The notes below the pieces were generated by a model. The model did no database searches, was not told the origin of the DNA, and worked only from the letters and a program-made list of their open reading frames with translations. Source: Eutypa lata (taxonomy: Eukaryota > Ascomycota > Sordariomycetes > Xylariales > Diatrypaceae). Taken from it: a DNA stretch of 64,000 bases. Location: positions 1,922,001 through 1,986,000 of the forward strand of contig JAKULF010000009.1 of the NCBI GenBank assembly GCA_022661535.1. The letters run 5' to 3'. A program made the translations under genes and the position numbers. Positions 47,848 to 59,503 of this stretch are shown in pieces (position 1 is the first letter of the stretch; each line of letters begins with the position of its first letter).

Positions 47848-48621
47848 TTACAGGGCTATTCCTTGACAAAGCCACATAGCAGTATTCACATCAGTTGAGT
47901 AGCATTCATCATGTTGACAATTCCCTCCATCCGTCGTCTCTCCATCTTCATCTTCCTCATCGTATCTCCTTCCCTGAGCCGAGTGCCGGGGGTGGGGCGT
48001 CGGCGCCCTAACCCATATCATCCTTGAAGCGCTGGTACGCTCGGCAGGCACCCGTCGGGGAACGGCATCCCAATTGACATGCTTAGGAGGCAACGGAACT
48101 AAGGGTTCGCCCAAATCTAGGGAACTTATGGAACTTGAGAGACTTGGTGCCTTAGGTGATGGATGGTAGAGAAAAGGCTCCTGCATCTCTACCTGCGCCT
48201 CAACAAGCGGCTTCCCAGGCGTACCATCCGTTTGGCAAGGGGACGGCTGATTGTCGGTACTTGGTCGAGATTCGGTCACGAATATGGGGACACCGTAATC
48301 TGTTCGGCGGTTACGTCTCCACCACCGCCTCCAGAAATGCTGAGAGGTTCTGGTTGGGGCTGGAGGTGGAGGGCGAGGCGAAGGTGGTGGACTGGGCAGT
48401 GATGATGAATCGCTATGATCACTACAATAGCTAGATTCGCTAGCAGGGCCTCGCGGGCCAGTATGTCGGATCGTGATCCAACCATTCTCAGGCCTAAAGG
48501 ACATGTCGATGTCGAGAACAGGGGCACCGTCACTGTCTTCAGGATGATCCTCGCGTTCATGGTGACCACTGTCATCATAACTGATGTTGTCTGTGGATTT
48601 ATCAGACATGTTGGACGCCAT
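47848..48621 (-). CDS. Proline/serine-rich acidic protein, unknown
   Basis: Intronless frame; the first ATG with good context is at 48621 (MASNMSDKS), giving 257 residues. It is mostly low complexity: an acidic Ser/Asp N terminus, a polyproline run (LPSPPPSPRPPPPAPTRT), a cluster of aromatic-basic residues (WRRWWRRNRR), serine-rich SLSSSISSLDLGEPLVPLPP, and an acidic EEDEDGE near the end. The polyproline stretch could bind SH3 or WW domains. No folded domain recognised, and disorder is likely. Long antisense frames in the same place are shadows, so confidence that this strand is coding rests on its length and composition. Confidence 0.5.
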   Translation of the reverse strand: MASNMSDKSTDNISYDDSGHHEREDHPEDSDGAPVLDIDMSFRPENGWITIRHTGPRGPASESSYCSDHSDSSSLPSPPPSPRPPPPAPTRTSQHFWRRWWRRNRRTDYGVPIFVTESRPSTDNQPSPCQTDGTPGKPLVEAQVEMQEPFLYHPSPKAPSLSSSISSLDLGEPLVPLPPKHVNWDAVPRRVPAERTSASRMIWVRAPTPHPRHSAQGRRYDEEDEDGETTDGGNCQHDECYSTDVNTAMWLCQGIAL

Positions 48622-49675
48622 TAGTTGATTTTGATTGTGAAAAGCTATATGCAGAATATTGAGGTGGTGTTCGTATAATGCTTTATTCAATCGTGTGGAA
48701 ATAGATGATTGTAAGATATCTTTGCAGAATAAGATAAGATAAACCTAAGAGGTTGTAAAATGAAATATCATAATACGGATAGCTTGAGTGCATAAGCATC
48801 ATGAGTATATGGATAGAAAGGAGGTCGGGGAGAGGTCTTTGGAAAGGTGAGAATGGTCGTTTAATTATATACTACGACAAGGAGATACCAGACCTTTCTC
48901 CGTCTCTTCGAAGTTGTCCAAAACTTTCTCCCTATTTCCGAAAACTAACGTTTTGGTATATTTCCTTGCGTCTAATCGTATTATCAGTGAACGTTGAGAA
49001 TTCCTGCTATATACTTAGCGCTTCTAGGATCAGATATTTTCTAAATCTAGTTGAAAGTCTAAGTCTACCCAGTTTCCATTTTAAGTTGCGTGATATAAAG
49101 TATAGCGATCAAGGTCAGTTCAGTTCAATTCATCTCAGGATTTAGTAATTCAAGACGATAAGGTTTAATTAGTGGCATATACATGGACATGATCAGGTTG
49201 TTGAATTGTGCCTTATATATAATGTTGCATGGTCCAGCGCTCAATGCTAACTGGTTATCATGTAGGGAATTCTGAGATAAGGCTTAAAATAGGGGTGAAA
49301 ACGATACATGCATTCATGACGACTGTGGCTAATATAGAATTGTTTTTAAACCTTCATAAAACACTATGAGCGCAGTCTAATCACACCTAAGCCTCTATTA
49401 CTAAAGGGGCTCTCCAAACTTCCCATCCACTCACGAAGCACTTTGCATCAATGAATGTATCCATAATTTGTTTTGAAGCAAACTCTTCTCAGTAAATTAT
49501 ACCCATTCTTATAATTATATGTTAACCCTTAAACTTTCAATATCTTGCAATATCGGACTATGTAGAGAACACTAATCATAAAGAAGCATTGAAGGCGTGA
49601 ACCATACTCACATCCCGTTTCGTAATGATACTCAACTATTTATCTAATGATAAGGCATCTAGTAGAATGTAATAA
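48622..49675. other. Intergenic, no supported gene
   Basis: About 1 kb. The 48801-49145 plus-strand frame has no motif. Left flank of the nitrogen-type cluster. Confidence 0.45.
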
Positions 49676-52188
49676 TTACGAGAGACTCTGCAGCGCCTCA
49701 AAGTTGGGCATCCATTTCGGCGTCGTTTCCTGATCCTGGTCGATCCAGTCGGCCAGCTCAGTCACCAGACGCCATACATCGCCGCTCTCCCCGCCGTGCT
49801 CCCCATTACCATTACCGTAGGAAGACGATCCCGGTCCGGTATCCGGGTTCGGGCCTCTCATGGTCTCGTCCCCGGAAGCAAATTGCCCAACTCTCGGCCC
49901 CTGAGACTGCGATTGCGCCTGCGCCTGCGTCTGCGCTACAGCTACCATCTCAGCCAGGCTCGACTCGCCGCTACGCAACTTCTCCATGGCGGCGTCAACC
50001 AGAACCTCAAAAGCGTCGCGGTACTTACGCACCCACGGCGCCCTTTCGCTCATAACGAACAGCACGAGCGAGCAGGCCCGCAGGTCGTCGGCAAGTGTGA
50101 CGGACCACACGAGGTGCGTTTGCGTCCACAACCCATAGAGTAGTGTCACGCCTGCCACGAAGATGGTCTGCACGGCGATAAAGCTGTGCCCATACCCGAT
50201 CGTCTGGTGCAGCCGCTTGTGCATCTGACACACGCTACCCGCCGCACGCAGGCAAAGGACATAATACGGGTCTGACACTGGCAGAATGGTCATGAAGGGT
50301 TGAATTAGCATCCGCACGGCGCGGTGGTATAGGAGAAGCGGGTAGTCAAGGACATGGCCGTCGGGCGGTAGCGACTCAATTGAAGCGAGCCGCCAGACCT
50401 CGAGTTGTTTATAGATTTTGTCAAGCTTGGGGAGCAGGGCGCTTAGAGGCTTGTCGGTACGGTATATGGAATGATGGATGCGAGCTTCGATGCTCCGCAG
50501 TTGAAAGAGCAGGTTTGCTAACTGGAGGTTGTCATTGCTCGACGTCGGTTGGACAGGCGTCTCCCCAGGAGAACTTGGACAAGGAACAGAAGCCACAGAT
50601 ATTGTATCCGGAAGCTCAACGTCAATCTGTCTCTCTGAAATACTCAGGGGACGACCAAGAGAGATAGCGATGACAATTTCCAACGAGTAGACTGTCCAGA
50701 AAAGGCGTCGATGCATTTGGATCACAAGAGGAGCCAATCCTCTCTCGTGGTTTTTCCTGTGCAGGCCAAGGTCGATGCAGGTTCGCATGGCTAGTCCAAT
50801 CATGTACCACAACCCCAGGCCAGATGCAGACCGGAGATGGTAAACCACGAGCAATGTCATAGCCTCAATATTTTGAACTGTTCTAGGAACCTTAGCTGCC
50901 GCCATGTGCTGCAGGGCCGTCATATAAAAACGCTACAAGATAGGTTAGCTAGCACGGCATTATGGAATCGCTACCCCCGCTAGGGAGTGGTAATAAACCC
51001 TTAAGTATAGCAGAAGCTAACTAGGTTAACCCAATACGTACCTCAGGTGATACCTCCGCGCTCTTGTTAGTTAGCTGGAGTAAAGTTGCACCTATCGCGA
51101 ATACCATGTAGAGCTTGAAGATCCCATACCGCTGCGTCATTGATAAATTACCGGACTCCGAGTGTGCTACAGGGGTTCTCGCCTTTTGGAGTCTCCAGAG
51201 CTCTGCTGGGTCGAGAAAGGGATACCGTGTATGTAACTGTTGAAGGTACAAATTGACAAGCTGGGAACCAAGCTCGTCACTCGGCGGCTCTTTGATGCTA
51301 TACCTGGTCAACTCGTTCATTGTCATCGCCCGGACGCCACCGAGAGGCGCCCTCAGCTCACTCGCTGGTGAGCTGGAGGCCTCGTCCGAGAGGCCCGGGA
51401 TAGCTTTCTTCCAGGTTGTCGCCTGGACCATCTCGCCGAGATTTACGGCAAGAGATAAGCCGGCCGAAGGCCCTACGTATGCGGGTGCCTCGAAGTTACC
51501 CAGGGAGATAATACCGACGATGTCGTTGACGGCGTTTATGTCTTTACTCCATCCTCGTACTTCGCCTTCATGCATTCCCGGGCTTAAAGCTGTGGGCGGC
51601 TCATTAGAGGTAGAATGCGTTGGGTGTTTATTGTGAACCGTTCCTCTTTCGGTTAATAGAACTTCGAGCTGGGCTACACGCTCTTCCAAGGCTCTTGTAT
51701 ATCTAGTATCATGTGATATGGCCCGTTAGACTGCGTTCTAATATAGAGCGACAGGTAAGGTGAATAATAGGACTTCTAGGAACTAGGCTTCGATGTCTAG
51801 GAAACAGAGACCAATTCACATACGCAATTGGAGGAGCATGGTTTGCAGCATCAGCTTTATCGCACTCTGCCCCTGCTCGCAGGCAGTTGGAGCATGTCGG
51901 TCGTCTCTCATCACACTATTTTATGATTAGATAGGTATCGTAGAGTCATTACACCTGTATATTTATACCTTTCTCCATTAACAGAGAAGAGTAGGGAAAT
52001 AGGAGAGGATTCGTGGCAAGTGAAGTGAATTGGACGTGCAAAATCAGTGAGCTGACCTTCTGTTTACGATGCTTGCATCTTGTGCACGCAGTTCGGCTTC
52101 TCTTCCTCAAATTCGAAGGTTCGGCTGGAGAGCCTCGAGACGGGTAGCTGCCGATGCCAGGTGATATTGACGGGTCGGATGCCGACAT
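49676..52188 (-). CDS. Zn2Cys6 transcription factor
   Basis: Four exons: 52188-52057, 51915-51824, 51702-51042 and 50932-49676; 713 residues. Exons 1 and 2 together make the DNA-binding domain: ACTRCKHRKQKCDERRPTC then SNCLRAGAEC, with the spacing CX2CX6CX6CX2CX6C exact only after splicing. A short coiled coil follows (ALEERVAQLEVLLTE). The fungal-specific factor domain has TRYPFLDPAELWRLQ, LYMVFAIGATLLQL and the signature GLWYMIGLAMRTCIDLGLHR with RRLFWTVYSLE. A Gln/Ser-rich tail contains an imperfect AQAQAQSQSQ run. It is nuclear and probably regulates neighbouring catabolic and transport genes, by position only. Confidence 0.92.
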
Positions 52189-52841
52189 GGTTGCTCCGAA
52201 GGAGGATGTAAAGAACGGTACATCTCCGAGAGGCGAGCTGCCGCTGGAAGTCCATATGTAGGCGAAATAGAATACGCTAGGCTCTTTCTTGGGGGCGGGA
52301 AATCCCGCTGCGACATCGCAAGTCCGCTTATCTTTCCATATCCCACCTCTTATGAAGATAATACTACATAGTAGCCTCGATTTCCGTGAACTAGAGTTTG
52401 GATGACTAATCTATAGTATTCAGGGGGTTAATTGAATATTTCATAGTAGATATTAGAACGGTCTTTCTACTACCGGTTTGGCTTGCCTTCTTCGAGTGTC
52501 CAAAACATTAGGTCAAATTCTGCAAAGATTTAACCCCTTTGGTTTACCCTAATAAGTATTTGAACTACCAGGCAATGCTGTGGCGGAAGTGAAAGAATAA
52601 ATATTTTTTATTGCACTTAAAAGGCCGTGAACATGAAATCACCTTGGGACATGCCGCATTTTCGGCACTGGGGACATAATATCGCGAGAATCCTCCCAGC
52701 TGGCCAACTCAATCAGTCCCTTCAGCTTATATTATCTTTCATTACATAGTGATAAACAGACCATATGCAGCTGACAAAGTTGTAATTGACAAAAGGCTGA
52801 TCTGGGTTTCTTTATCCTAAGTATATTTATTGATTCTGGCT
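52189..52841. other. Upstream region of the Zn2Cys6 gene
   Basis: About 0.65 kb between the regulator's start and the 3' end of the deacetylase-family gene. No gene seen. Confidence 0.45.
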
Positions 52842-54014
52842 TCAAACCGTTGAGGACGGCGTCTGCCAAGCACCTTCGGGCTTATAAGGAAACTTGCTTC
52901 TCATATGTTTCGCAATCTCCCGTCTCGTGGTGACCCACACTCCAGGTTTACCCGATATGTACTGCATGAACTTACGCAGAGCCTCCGATCGCCCAGGTTT
53001 GCCAATGATCCGCGTGTGTAGCGGAATATTCATCATCTTGCCACCCTCGCGGTACAGACAGTCGAACGTGTTCTTGAGGTACTGCTCGTACGTCTCGCCC
53101 ACGGAGCTTCCAAAGCCCGGCGACATGTGGAATTTTCCGTCATTGCAGTCATAGTTGTAAGGGATCATAAGCATACCCTCGCGCTTGTCTTCGGGCAACT
53201 CCTTCTCCCACGGCAGGTCGAGCCAGTACGGAACGTCGTCGTTGTAGCACTCGGATGACCACAGGAACTCGCCGCCCACGCTCTTCCACACCTCGGGGAA
53301 TATCGCCCTCGTGTTAGGGGTACCGCGGCCGTAATAAGCGCCCACCGGCATCTCCCCAGAAACCTCCTTGAGGATCAGGATGTTCTGCTTAATGTACTCC
53401 TTCTCCTCCTCCAGCGAGTAGTCCCAAATATCGAGCCATCGTAGTCCGTGGCAAGCGATCTCGTGGCCATCACGAACCAGAGCCTTGGCGTATTTGGGGT
53501 TTCGCCTCAGCGCGTAAGCTACCGCATATGTGGTGAAGTTCCAGCCGAACTCCTTGAACAGGCGCAGGATTCTCCATGATGCAACGCGGCTGCCGTACTC
53601 GAAATCCTGCTCGCCGTTGACATGACGCCCCTCTTTGTGGCCTCCCGATGCACCTTTCTCCCATAGGTACGGCTCGGAGAAAGGGTCACCATCTAGCACG
53701 TTGCGCTCACCGCCCTCCCTAGGTATTGTTAGTTGGCTTTGGATTGCTTCCCCCTTCCGGGAATAGGGGTAAAGCACTGAAGATATTCCACACGTACTCA
53801 TAGTTCAGCACGAATGAGACCGCAATTCTAGCACCGCTAGGCCATTGCGGATCAAAGCCTTCCTCTCCAAAGCCTATGCAATCGGGAAGGAATGATCAGT
53901 ATGTCTACTCTTATTACCTTAATTTGAATGTTTCATAATGACAAAGAATAAGGGGGAGAGATACGGACCTTCGAAGTCCCGGGGAAACTGTAGTGACTCT
54001 TCAGTGTGAACCAT
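52842..54014 (-). CDS. PuuE/allantoinase-like polysaccharide-deacetylase-fold hydrolase
   Basis: Three exons: 54014-53969, 53873-53798 and 53718-52842; 332 residues. N-terminal FPRDFEGFGEEGFDPQWPSG followed by VSFVLNYEEGGERNVLDGDP is the signature opening of the PuuE branch of the NodB fold. It continues with WRILRLFKEFGWNFTTYAVA, GHEIACHGLRWLD (metal-ligand histidines), GRGTPNTRAIF, LMIPYNYDCNDGKF and PLHTRIIGKPGRSEALRKFM. There is no signal peptide or chitin-binding module, so a cytosolic enzyme. In bacteria this branch includes metal-independent allantoinases of urate catabolism; fungal members are mostly untested. Next to an amidase and an NCS1 permease, a role in opening a cyclic ureide or similar C-N bond is a reasonable inference. 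Confidence 0.88.
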
Positions 54015-54701
54015 TGCGTATGTTGAGGATTGAGTATCAATGCATACTTGGCGCGGCCAGGGGCACACTCTTGCATACCTTAAACCTACAAGCCTTTATA
54101 TGACTACTCCTGTGCTATGAACCAGGCGGCCGAAAGAGGACGGGCGGGGAAGAGTATCCCTTATCATCAGAGCGATTCGGGATATTTCCATCATTATATT
54201 GCCGATCGTCGGACCTCCGATAGCTAGCGGATCTCCAACAATAGGTTACAATGAGGGGATAACGGTGATAGCCATTCGACCCGAAAGAGGGCGAGTGGAG
54301 ACTACAGTATTGGAACTCTCCCGCATACCTCCGATAACTGTCGCATCTCATCCCGATAGCCTTAAAACAGGTACCTTTTCCTACCAACCTCATTTCGATT
54401 ATTCATAAAACATCTATGTACCTGTGGACGAGCTCCCAGCGACCTATATTGAACAGATTTAAATCAATATCTTTGTGCTGAAGCTGTCTGATGGAGCAAC
54501 TGCCCAGGTTGTTTTGATATGGAATAGCTATCTCCGCCTGCCCCTGTCTTGATAATAAGTGGCCATCGAGTAGTTGTAGTCGGATCCGCAACTGAGACCA
54601 TATACCAGTAGGCTAATTTGATCCATATAGGGTACTGATGAGGTTAGGAGGGCAAGAGATCCAATTAGGTTCGAGTGGGTTTCCCTAACGCCCTGGTCAC
54701 T
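54015..54701. promoter_or_regulatory. Divergent promoter with cluster of GATA sites
   Basis: The 687-bp region between the divergently transcribed deacetylase-like and amidase genes contains five HGATAR sites within about 200 bp: 54161-54166 (as TTATCA), 54218-54223, 54266-54271, 54332-54337 and 54354-54359. HGATAR is the binding site of AreA/NIT2-type nitrogen regulators. About two would be expected by chance in a region this long, so the local density is suggestive, not proof. Confidence 0.5.
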
Positions 54702-56392
54702 ATGCCATCTATCACCGATGAAGACGTCGTCCAAATGGCTAGAGAGGTTGGCTTTGCCGTGCCGGACGCAGATATTGGCGATTATAAGGAGTTGTTGCAG
54801 CGGACCAAGACAACACTCGACACGATTATGAATATGGAAGGTTCGCAGCTCTGTTCTCGATGGACCCAAACGATTGATCAGACGTTGACACCACACCAGA
54901 CTATCAGCCCAGGAATAATCTTGAGGCAACTCCTAGAACAGATGTCCACTTCCCACAAAGTGAAGAGAACCCGCTTCGCGCGTGGGCATGGCGATGTCGC
55001 TGCGAGCACAAGGACCCCTCTTCCCATCTACTCAAGGGGAAGACAGTGTGCCTCAAAGACAATATCGCTATGGCCGAAGTGCCATGCCTCCTAGGAACAG
55101 CCAGCTTCACGGGGTGGGTCCCAAAGATGGACGCTACGGTAGTTACTAGGACTCTGGACAACGGTGGCGTCATCACCGGTAAGGCCGTTTGCGAGAACCT
55201 CTCCCGCGGGGCTGTCAGTTGCACCGCCGCTACGGGACCAATTGACAACCCCTACGCTAAAGGGTATTCCGCTGGCGGCAGCAGCTCGGGGACTGCGGCG
55301 CTGGTAGGGAGCGGAGTCGTCGACATGGGAATCGGCTGCGACCAGGGCGGGAGTATTAGGATTCCCGCCTCACTGTGTGGCTTGTACGGCTTTAAGGCTA
55401 CGACGGGTCTGGTGCCATACACAGGCATTGCGAGCAACGATGCTGCGGTGGACTACGTCGGTCCTATGACCACGACGTGCATGGACTGTGCCACTCTGCT
55501 GGAGGCTATTGCCGGTGTTGACGGCCTTGATGACCGACAGGTTGCTGGGGTGCCGTTCCCTGGGAGCGTACCGCGGTACGGGGAGATCTTACAGAAAACA
55601 AAGCATCAGGGTGTTAAGGGGATGAAAATCGGAATCCTCAAGGAAGGCGTCGAATTACCGTTGATAGACTCGGAGGTTGACAAAAAGTTCCGCGCCGCCG
55701 TCGCTGCATTCGAGAATCTAGGGGCTAATGTGATTGAAGTCAGTGTTCCCATGCATGGTCTGGGTCGGGGCATCTACACTATTACGAGTAAGATGGGAAA
55801 TCACATGGGGATGCTCGGAAGGGCCACGGGGCGGAGGCAGGTTATGTTGACGGATTTGTTCGAGAAAAAGGCCTTACCTTACACTCAAGATGCGCTTGAA
55901 AAGGTTTCGTCACTCCTTTCCTTCTATAGAGGACACTTCCGTTCGAAAAGTTTCTAACATGTCTTTTAGATGAACACAGTTAGCAAAGAAGGCCTCCTAT
56001 CAGGGGAATATGGTTGGACGCAATACCCACTGGCATATTCGAAGGCTATGAACCTCACCCGCAAACTGAAAGACGAATACGATGCAGCCCTGGAATTGGT
56101 CGACCTCCTCGTAATGCCGACCACTATCACACCAAGTAGTCCTTTACCTGGAGTCGACGCAAGCCCTCTAGACCACATCGGTGCATCCTCTGGAAAGCTA
56201 GAGAACACCTCACAGTTCAACGGGACGGGTCATCCGGCTTTAGCCATGCCTATCGGGTTTGTCCCTGCCAAGGGGAACCCCAGCATCAAGCTACCGGCAA
56301 GTATGCAGATTGTTGGGAAATTTTGGGACGAGGCCAAGGTACTCCAGGCCGCTTACGCGTGGGAAAATGCATATAATTGGAAGATATTCTGA
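54702..56392 (+). CDS. Amidase-signature hydrolase
   Basis: Three exons: 54702-54840, 54900-55903 and 55970-56392; 521 residues, standard for the family. The Ser-cisSer-Lys triad is complete: Lys99 (VCLKDNIAM), cis-Ser174 (SAGGSSSG) and nucleophile Ser198 (GCDQGGSIRIPAS). GLYGFKATTGLVPY and the C-terminal FNGTGHPALAMPIGF complete the signature. No signal peptide or membrane segment, so cytosolic. Family members hydrolyse amides to acid plus ammonia. Start at the ATG 54702. It is divergent from the PuuE-like gene and shares its GATA-rich promoter, and lies close to two permeases, pointing to use of an amide or ureide as nitrogen source. The exact substrate is not predictable. Confidence 0.93.
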
Positions 56393-56710
56393 TTGGAAAT
56401 GTGCCTTAACAAGGCTACTATGAACTGCTGCTATTCTTTTTACAGCTGCGACCTAGCATATATACCCTAGGCTACCACTTTCAAGTGTTTTGCAAAGACT
56501 TCGTGTCAGTGACTGAAAGTTGGTTATGGAATAACTAGTATCAGGAGCTAAGCATTTTACGAGTTATTTCCATCAATACACCTTACTATATCTTCGTTTA
56601 TAATGTACAGCCGGTAATGTGTTGCTATAGGATATAACGTAAATATTACGTTGTGGTAACTCTAAAATGTAAACATGACTCGCCGGTGCATTTTGATTAT
56701 TTCTTTTTAA
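56393..56710. other. Convergent spacer
   Basis: Short region between the 3' ends of the amidase and MFS genes; nothing recognised. Confidence 0.45.
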
Positions 56711-58677
56711 TCAAAGTTTAGATTGCCCCTTTTCACAATCCTGAGGTAATGCTTCCTGAGCTTTCGCCCCAGGCTCTATTTTCTCGTGAGAGGGTTCACA
56801 TAGGCTTTGCGAGCCGGATCTCGTTCTTCCTTCGCCTGAAGATCCAGATTCAGCATCATTATTCGGGTCGCTCTGCTCTTCGTGGTCCTCGTTGGGCGGC
56901 TCCAGTCCCCGGTCCCTGATGAGAAGACACCCGATGAAGCAAATTCCAATGAGAGGTATCTGCAGGATAAACACAGCCCTGCTGGCGGCCATGTAGGCAT
57001 CCAAGACCGAAGACGCATCCGCATTCCTGAGATCTGGAATGGCATAAGTGCTATCAGCAAGATATGAGTATGGAGGCGGCAGCTCGATCCTGAGCGTCGC
57101 TTGCAGGAGCGCAGCAGACACGGCGAGCCCGCACGCTCCACCCGCACAGCGGAAGAAGTTCCTGTTCGATATGATAACTGCACGCCGAGATTTAATGGAA
57201 TGTGCCTGTAGGGCGACGAGGATGGGCTGGAAAATGCAGCCCACCCCAATCCCGATGATCATGAGCGGAAGGATTATGAGACCCGCGCCCGTGTAGCGAT
57301 TGTAGGTGAGAGAAAGCCCGCAGCCTCTATGCCGAAAAAGAAAAGAGGGAATATTAGAGCTTGAATAGTTAAGGGGAAGAGGGGAAGGGGAGTGGTTTTC
57401 AGACTTACAGCGTCCATATGCCAAACCCAAACCAGATGACCTCGCCGTACCTCTTCATCCGGGAGATATACTGCCCTGAAATAATTGAAGCGATTGCTTG
57501 CATACCAACGACGGCTATGGAAATAGCAGCGGATGTGAGGGGCGAGAAGAGGTGGGCGTTCTGGAGGTACATTGGTAGATAGTAGAGATAGGCCTGATAG
57601 ACCGCACCGAACAGGAAGTTCTGCACGAGCATGACAGTGACAGCCCGGTTGGTGAATATCGAGACTTGATGTGTATATTAGTCCTTATCCTTTATTTTCA
57701 CGCCCTTTCGTACACTGCGAAGGGAGAAGGGGTCATAACTAACGTGGCATCATTGGTAACTTCGCAAATTTCCATTCAATGAGAACGAACAATACAAGAG
57801 CACAACTACCAATGGCAAGCATGCTTATCACCATGGGAGACTGCCACGAAAAGTATGCGCCGCCTAACTAAAACGATTAGTATAAGGACTGGGTTGAATG
57901 ATATATACACCAGAGATTCAAAACAAAAGAAGGATCGCGTTAGATGACCATACCACCAGATATAGGTATCAACAGAAACGTCATCGCAATAGAAGATGCA
58001 AGCCACCCCAAATGATCGATCTTCCCAAGGTTAGCCCGTAGTTGCCCACTAGGTGGCTTGGACGGCAGGAGGAAGAACGAGACAGCTCCAGAAATCGCGC
58101 CAAGAGGCGTAAGCATATAGAAGAAGGCTCTCCAAGAATGCGTTTTCTCTATGAAAGCAGCAGCTAGGAACGGGCCTAGGACATTCCCCAGTCCCACCAT
58201 AGCACCAATAATGCCCTGATACTTGCCGCGCTGCTCAAGAGTGACGATGTCAGACACTATGATCATGGAAAGGCTCGTCACACCCCCACCCCCGACACCA
58301 GCTAAGCCCCGGAACACGTAGAATGCCGCTGCATTGTGGACCAGTCCGCACAACAGGTCAGCTACCGCGAGAAGACCGATTGCGCCTAGGTAGACGGCTT
58401 TCCGGCCAAAGATGTCGGAAAGGCGTCCGTAGAGCATCTGGAACACGGTGTTGGCGATTAGCGAGGACGTGCCCGCCCATGATATAGTGTTCTCGGCGTG
58501 TATCTCGGCCGCGATGGTGGGCAGCGCCACGCTGATGCCATTTTGGTCTATGAAGGTGACCAGCAGCGATAGCGAGAGGGTGGCGAAGACTGCTATTAGC
58601 TTTCCACGAGGCAGAAGGTTGGTCTGGTCATGAAGAGCCCGCTCCGCGGTGCTCAGTTGTTGATGGGCGATGCCCAT
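56711..58677 (-). CDS. MFS transporter, DHA2-type
   Basis: Four exons: 58677-57954, 57863-57744, 57664-57409 and 57326-56711; 571 residues with about fourteen hydrophobic helices, as in the drug:proton antiporter-2 branch. Motif A GRLSDIFGRKAVYLG follows TM2; motif D-like residues occur in TM1 (FIDQNGISVALPTI); motif C GLGNVLGPFLAAAF is in TM5. The C-terminal tail of about 75 residues is hydrophilic and acidic (EDHEEQSDPNND). It is a plasma membrane protein, likely an exporter or a multidrug-type carrier. It could export a toxic intermediate or by-product of the neighbouring catabolic enzymes. It is divergent from the NCS1 permease, with which it shares an upstream region. Confidence 0.92.
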
Positions 58678-59503
58678 GAGATCCGGGGTACTGACTCTGA
58701 CCAAGACAAAAAGTCCAAATAGGGGATAAGAGAGTCAATCGTGAGTTTAATCCCCTTCCACTCCAAACATTTAAGAGACAATCATTCGATATTAGCTCAT
58801 ATATTCTAATTGCTTTCGCCCCTTCTCTGTGCCTTATTGATATGTTCTCCATAGTTACTGCCAAGTTGCCGCTGTTCTCTCTTACAAGCCCCACTATTAT
58901 TTACATTCTGGTGGAAGGTCGCAACGGGATTTCGGCGGTCTTCCGAAAGGGCATGTCGGCATATCCCGCCAATGCAAAGCCCACAACTAATTCGAACGTA
59001 TACTAAGATCAGCTAAGATATGATGAGATCGGACATCCGATCTAGCACGAAGAAGATAGGGTAGGGATCCTTAAGCGTTGTGGGTCCCTTGATAAGACAT
59101 CGGCTGGGGATGCTCATGAGGGTTGGACAGAGGTTGAGGCTAGGTGAGATATGAGATATGAGTATAAGATAGGAGATAGATACTTCGTCGCTTTATCCGT
59201 TAAACCATGGATATACCACAGCTACATGATAAAATGTATAATATTTTAATGCGTACTTATAACCAAGGCGAAGACAGATCCATCAAAGATGCTGAATGCC
59301 TGATCTGTTTCGGGTAGTATAGAAACATATGCACTACCAGATACTCGTGCTAGATTCACGTTCTAGCAGATATATTTACCAGATACTAGTAGATGCTCAA
59401 GGAACTGTGGTTCAGCTAGGACTCTAGGACGCAATACGAGAGATCCGAGGAATAGGGGGGACAGAAAATCGATCTCAGAATCGCCTCCTTTCTGCCTTCC
59501 ATT
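58678..59503. promoter_or_regulatory. Divergent promoter with GATA sites
   Basis: Shared upstream region of the MFS and NCS1 transporter genes. HGATAR sites are seen at 59054-59059, 59090-59095, 59167-59172, 59174-59179 and 59227-59232, five within 180 bp, on the side nearer the NCS1 start. Compatible with nitrogen (AreA/NIT2-type) control. The surrounding GATAT/GAGATA-rich low-complexity run raises the chance background. Confidence 0.45.
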
